NCBI GenBank assembly: GCA_003645395.1
Contig: QNFC01000059.1
Location: forward strand, 1-8,427
From: Gammaproteobacteria bacterium
GTDB lineage: Bacteria; Pseudomonadota; Gammaproteobacteria; Immundisolibacterales; Immundisolibacteraceae
Direction of reading: 5' to 3'
Length of the DNA: 8,427 nucleotides
This document shows, in pieces, positions 5,310 to 8,427 of this stretch (position 1 is the stretch's first letter; every line of letters begins with the position of its first letter). A model generated the notes under the pieces. The model was not told the DNA's origin, did no database searches, and saw nothing but the letters and a program-made list of their open reading frames with translations. The position numbers were made by a program, and so were the translations under genes.

Positions 5310-7283
5310 CTAAACACTCGCCTGCAAAGGTGGAAGCGGGCAATCGAGTATCTCACAAATTGCACGCAATAATTCCAGCTCGCCGATGCGCACATCTTGA
5401 TCATAAAGCACGGCAGTAGCCAGGGCTGATACCAACTTCATTCTTGGCATTAGCGCTAAACCACCTAGCTTCTTCAGGCTCTTCTCCAACGCGGAAACCG
5501 TAGCCATTTCAATGGGCGGCAACTCACTGGTCGTTACACCTGCTTCTGCCATTGCGACAGTAAATGCGAGTCTGGCGGTGGCCTCATCGGTGTGCCCTAC
5601 CCGAGCTAACAGACCGACAACGACTGCCACATCAACACTAAGGGGCTTTAGCCGGCGATGGTAAACATGTCGCGGCCTACCCCGCTCGTTAGTTAACTGC
5701 GTGCGTGCAATCGCAAAAACAACGTATTGCGCCAGGATCATTGGTTGGCAGGCCGTTACTACGTTGCGCATCAGTTGCAGGTGCTGATTAATTTTCGCTT
5801 CTTCAAGCATCGCCACGGCCGGTAATGTCATACCAAGGAGGGGCAATCTCAACTCGGTGGGTAACGTATCTGATTGGGTGGCACACTCTTTAACCAGGTT
5901 AACAAACCGGTCGCTGGCACCATCGGATACCACTCGTAGCTGGCTGGCCCGCAGGGCTTTGTTTTTATCAAGTAACAGGGCAATTAACAGCCCCCGCGCA
6001 CCGTAGGACTGGTGCGCAAGTTCGATCAGGTCATTGGGTATCGCTTCATGGGCTTTCTTTGCCTGTTCCAGGTGTTCGGGTTGTGGAGTGCCAACTGCGG
6101 CAACGACCAGATCGGGCGTCAAATTAGATGAACCTTCAACCAAGGTGGATGCCGGGGCCATACCGGCGATTTCAAAGCCGCTAAACCGCGGAATGAGACC
6201 GGCGTTTTCCAGAGTTTCGACACCCGTTCTCGGTGCTGGGTCACGGTCTATTGCAAACCGGGGGCGGATACGTTTGATTCGCACAGCGATCGGTGGATGG
6301 GTCGATAGCAGATCAGTGAATCCACTACTCACGGCTTCGCCAAAAAAAAGATGACTGACCTGCTCTGTATTAGGTGCAATGATGCGGGCTGCGCGATCGT
6401 GGACACGGATTTTGCGCAACGCGTTAACCATGCCGTCCGCATTGCGGGTAAATTGCACGGCCGATGCATCCGCCAAAAATTCTCGCTGCCGCGATAACGC
6501 CGCTTTGATCAGCCTGCCAAGAAATAAGCCAACGGAGCCAAGTATCCGCAGCGCAAGGCCAAGAAGAATGGTCTGAACCGTGCCCCCGGTGCTACGCCGT
6601 CGCGCCGGATCACTGTCTAGATAACGATATCGGTAACGCGAACGTTTGAATGTGCCGCGCATTAATGCCTGACCCAGCAATCCGATTACCAGTATCCCGT
6701 GCAAAACACCTATCAGGCGCATATTCAAGCGCATGTCGCCATTGAGAATATGGCTAAACTCGTGGGCGATGACACCCTGCAATTCATCGCGGCTAAGCAA
6801 TTCCATACAACCACGGGTGACGCCAATCACTGCTTGACCAGGTGAGAACCCTGCGGCGAACGCGTTGATGCCTTCGGCTTCGATAAGGTATATCGCTGGC
6901 ACGGGTGTACCCGATGCGATGGCCATCTCCTCGACGACATTGGTTAGCCTTAGTTTCGCCGGGTCATGACTGCCCGGGTCGACTCGTTCCCCACCCAGCA
7001 TTTCGGCGACGACGTGCCCCCCCTTCGATAGCAGTGACAATTTCCACAGACTCGCACCGATAATGATAGTTAGCGTTGTCAGTGCCACCGAAATGAAAAA
7101 CCCGGCACCGAGCTGCTTAAGTGCGCCCGTAGCTTGATGGGTGAACGACGCAGTGAAGTACAGATAGGAATAAGCAATTACTATAGTAACTGCACAAACC
7201 AACAGTGCACCCGCCAACAGGAATAGCACAATTAGCAGAAGACTCTGCCGGCGTGCCCGAGCCTGGTGCTCGAAGAAATTCAT
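5310..7283 (-). CDS. M48-family membrane zinc metallopeptidase with long C-terminal extension
   Basis: A 657-residue inner-membrane protease related to HtpX/Ste24, which degrades or processes membrane proteins. Two membrane segments lie near 15-40 and 60-82. The zinc motif is HEFSH (174-178), with the third ligand Glu at E268 in REFLADASAVQF. Two more hydrophobic stretches are near 187-207 and 236-256, joined by a basic Arg/Tyr-repeat loop (about 213-230). STHPP (327-331) closes the peptidase core. HtpX has about 290 residues; here a further 310 follow, without membrane segments. Its last part (about 609-652) has the pattern of a TerB-like helical domain (LYDQDVRIGELELLRAI). The start codon is ATG, ribosome site weak. 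It follows lemA by 47 bp, the usual LemA-M48 arrangement, so the two probably act together on membrane protein quality or envelope stress (inference). Confidence 0.92.
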   Translation of the reverse strand: MNFFEHQARARRQSLLLIVLFLLAGALLVCAVTIVIAYSYLYFTASFTHQATGALKQLGAGFFISVALTTLTIIIGASLWKLSLLSKGGHVVAEMLGGERVDPGSHDPAKLRLTNVVEEMAIASGTPVPAIYLIEAEGINAFAAGFSPGQAVIGVTRGCMELLSRDELQGVIAHEFSHILNGDMRLNMRLIGVLHGILVIGLLGQALMRGTFKRSRYRYRYLDSDPARRRSTGGTVQTILLGLALRILGSVGLFLGRLIKAALSRQREFLADASAVQFTRNADGMVNALRKIRVHDRAARIIAPNTEQVSHLFFGEAVSSGFTDLLSTHPPIAVRIKRIRPRFAIDRDPAPRTGVETLENAGLIPRFSGFEIAGMAPASTLVEGSSNLTPDLVVAAVGTPQPEHLEQAKKAHEAIPNDLIELAHQSYGARGLLIALLLDKNKALRASQLRVVSDGASDRFVNLVKECATQSDTLPTELRLPLLGMTLPAVAMLEEAKINQHLQLMRNVVTACQPMILAQYVVFAIARTQLTNERGRPRHVYHRRLKPLSVDVAVVVGLLARVGHTDEATARLAFTVAMAEAGVTTSELPPIEMATVSALEKSLKKLGGLALMPRMKLVSALATAVLYDQDVRIGELELLRAICEILDCPLPPLQASV

Positions 7284-7330
7284 CGGAAATTAGACGAGGC
7301 TTGAATATTGAAATTGGGGTCGATGTGACC

Positions 7331-7918
7331 CTAAAAGCTGACTTTAGGTGCTTCCCGCTCGGCGGCGATATCAATTTCAAATGAGGTGGCGGGCAAAAAC
7401 TTAAACGGCCCGGCAATAAAGTTATTCGGAAACATTTCCCGCGAGGTGTTGTACTCCATGACCGAGTCGTTATAAGCCTGGCGGGCAAACGCCACCCGGT
7501 TATCGGTGCTAGTGAGCTCTTCCATCAGCTGCTGAATGGTGCCGTCAGCTTTCAGATCGGGATAGTTCTCCTGCAGAGCGAACAGTTTGCCAAGCGTGCC
7601 GGTCAATGCGGTTTCGGCGGTGATTAAAGCCTGAATGGCCGCCGGATTGGCGGGATCCATTGCAGCCCTGTCATTTGCGGTGACCGCACCCTGACGCGCC
7701 ACAATCACCGCCTCCAGCGTTATGCTTTCGTGCTTGAGATAGGCTTTTGCAGTTTCGACCAGGTTGGGAATTAATTCATAGCGTCGTTTAAGCTGCACAT
7801 CGATTTGCGCAAAGGCGTTTTTGAAACGGTTGCGCAGCGAAACCAGACGGTTGTAGATACTCACTAACCAGATTGCCACGGCAATCAACACAATCAGGGT
7901 AATCAGGCTGCTGCTCAT
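7331..7918 (-). CDS. lemA: LemA family protein
   Basis: A 195-residue membrane-anchored protein of the LemA family (unrelated to the sensor kinase once called LemA). One N-terminal membrane segment (about 4-22) is followed by a long helical, probably extracytoplasmic domain. Family marks are the stretch from YNRLVSLRNRFKNAF through QLKRRYELIPNLVETAK, then NYPDLKAD, the helix ELTSTDNRVAFARQAYND, and the C-terminal FPNNFIAGPFKFLPATSFE. The length is typical (about 185-200). The molecular function is unknown; it is commonly found with M48 peptidases or TPM-domain proteins, as here. The ATG start is supported by GGAG six bases upstream. It appears to be the first gene of a unit with the M48 peptidase. 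The stop is TAG. Confidence 0.95.
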   Translation of the reverse strand: MSSSLITLIVLIAVAIWLVSIYNRLVSLRNRFKNAFAQIDVQLKRRYELIPNLVETAKAYLKHESITLEAVIVARQGAVTANDRAAMDPANPAAIQALITAETALTGTLGKLFALQENYPDLKADGTIQQLMEELTSTDNRVAFARQAYNDSVMEYNTSREMFPNNFIAGPFKFLPATSFEIDIAAEREAPKVSF

Positions 7919-7924
7919 TTCGGT

Positions 7925-7928
7925 CTCC
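7925..7928 (-). promoter_or_regulatory. Ribosome binding site of lemA
   Basis: GGAG on the - strand, six bases before the ATG at 7916-7918. It is the clearest Shine-Dalgarno of the lemA-M48-DUF445 group and fits lemA being the first gene of that unit. Confidence 0.65.
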
Positions 7929-7977
7929 GGGACAAAATAGGGAATCTACTCTGGTCGGCGGCATGGCGATGGAACTT

Positions 7978-8027
7978 TAACCAAACAGGTGATCCCGGCT
8001 GAACAGCGGGGATCACCTGTTTGGTTA
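7978..8027 (-). terminator. Perfect 19-bp hairpin at the RND gene end
   Basis: TAACCAAACAGGTGATCCC (7978-7996) and its exact complement (8009-8027) form 19 uninterrupted pairs. Inside, after a single G-G mismatch, GCT (7998-8000) pairs with AGC (8005-8007) around a GAAC tetraloop. The right arm includes the TAA stop (8025-8027) of the RND gene. As a 3' end of that gene it would separate it from lemA. On the - strand the stem is followed by AAAGTTCC, not a U run, so it is not a textbook intrinsic terminator. Confidence 0.65.
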
Positions 8028-8427
8028 GTTAACGTAGTCGACGTGAGCGATCGCTGCGGCGAGTTTGCGCCCCTGAATTTTCAGCAGCATATTTTCGATC
8101 AGCGAATAGACCACCGGCACCACCACCAGCGTCAGTAGTGTAGAGGTGACCATGCCGCCAATTACCGCAACTGCCAGGGGGCCGTTACGGTCGGCACCGG
8201 GGCCGTAGCCCATGGCTGCTGGGGCCATCGACAGAATCACCGTGAGCGAAGTCATTAACACCGGCCGCAATCGAGTTGGGCAGGCATCTTTAAGTGCCTC
8301 GGCGATAGTCATCCCCTGACTACGGCGCTGGTTGGTCAGGTCGATCAGCAAAATCGAATTTTTTGCCACCAGCCCAATTAGCAGTATCAAACCAATAATC
8401 GAATAAATATTCAATGTATGGCCCGTA
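8025..8427 (-). CDS. RND-family efflux transporter, C-terminal end only
   Basis: The last 133 residues of a resistance-nodulation-division inner-membrane pump (AcrB/MexF-like, proton-driven export through a tripartite complex). The frame runs to the right edge (TGHT before LNIYS), so the N-terminal bulk lies outside the window; the TTG at 8412-8414 is an internal Leu. The last three membrane segments are visible: IGLILLIGLVAKNSILLID, the segment after RLRPVLMTS, and GGMVTSTLLTLVVVPVVYS. The Lys in VAKNS (codon 8361-8363), the first Arg of RLRP and the Thr of MTS align with the AcrB proton-relay residues K940, R971 and T978, so the visible part looks functional. The substrate cannot be judged from this end. 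The stop TAA lies inside the 19-bp hairpin. Confidence 0.93.
   Translation of the reverse strand, partial: TGHTLNIYSIIGLILLIGLVAKNSILLIDLTNQRRSQGMTIAEALKDACPTRLRPVLMTSLTVILSMAPAAMGYGPGADRNGPLAVAVIGGMVTSTLLTLVVVPVVYSLIENMLLKIQGRKLAAAIAHVDYVN

Noticed and set aside
7317..7331. GGGTC-gatgt-GACCC mini hairpin at the lemA stop
   Set aside because: Only five pairs and no U run; it occurs too often by chance to call a terminator.
7117..7488. 123-residue - strand frame bridging the lemA end and the M48 start
   Set aside because: Overlaps two well-supported genes in another frame and shows no plausible protein character.
8412..8414. TTG as the start of a 129-residue membrane protein
   Set aside because: The codons upstream to the window edge remain open and continue the RND pattern; this is the C-terminal end of a large transporter.
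1..8427. CRISPR array, insertion sequence, prophage or defence island
   Set aside because: No regularly spaced repeats, no transposase or integrase genes and no terminal repeats with target duplications were found; every long frame is explained by housekeeping or membrane genes.

Overview
The window looks like ordinary chromosomal sequence of a Gammaproteobacterium. The basis is the close resemblance of the DinB protein to the E. coli family, the RND efflux pump tail, the LemA/M48 pair, tight gene packing and mid-range base composition. The genus cannot be told from this sequence. No rRNA, tRNA, CRISPR array, insertion sequence or phage gene is visible, and no gap between genes exceeds about 190 bases.

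Layout, left to right: (1) the 3' part of a D-isomer-specific 2-hydroxyacid dehydrogenase gene on the + strand, open at the left edge; (2) a convergent gap with a 13-bp hairpin; (3) a run of seven genes all on the - strand. In their own transcription order (right to left) these are the C-terminal end of an RND efflux transporter (open at the right edge), lemA, a long M48-family membrane metallopeptidase, a short DUF445 membrane protein, dinB (DNA polymerase IV), a diguanylate cyclase with a degenerate receiver domain and a PAS domain, and an alpha/beta hydrolase of the meta-cleavage-product hydrolase type.

How the genes may work together: lemA and the M48 peptidase are 47 bp apart and probably co-transcribed. 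They form a known but poorly understood membrane module, and the DUF445 gene 67 bp further on may belong to the same unit. A perfect 19-bp hairpin separates the module from the RND gene. dinB, the diguanylate cyclase and the hydrolase each have a leader of 118-188 bp, so they may be separate transcription units. No pathway partners of the hydrolase or the dehydrogenase are present.

The most interesting signals are non-coding or architectural: the 19-bp hairpin that contains the RND stop codon; a nested 43-bp dyad directly upstream of the hydrolase ribosome binding site; phased AT-rich motifs and a dyad against the TTG start of dinB; and a roughly 300-residue extension with a TerB-like end on the M48 peptidase. 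I see no convincing evidence of a wholly new multi-gene system.
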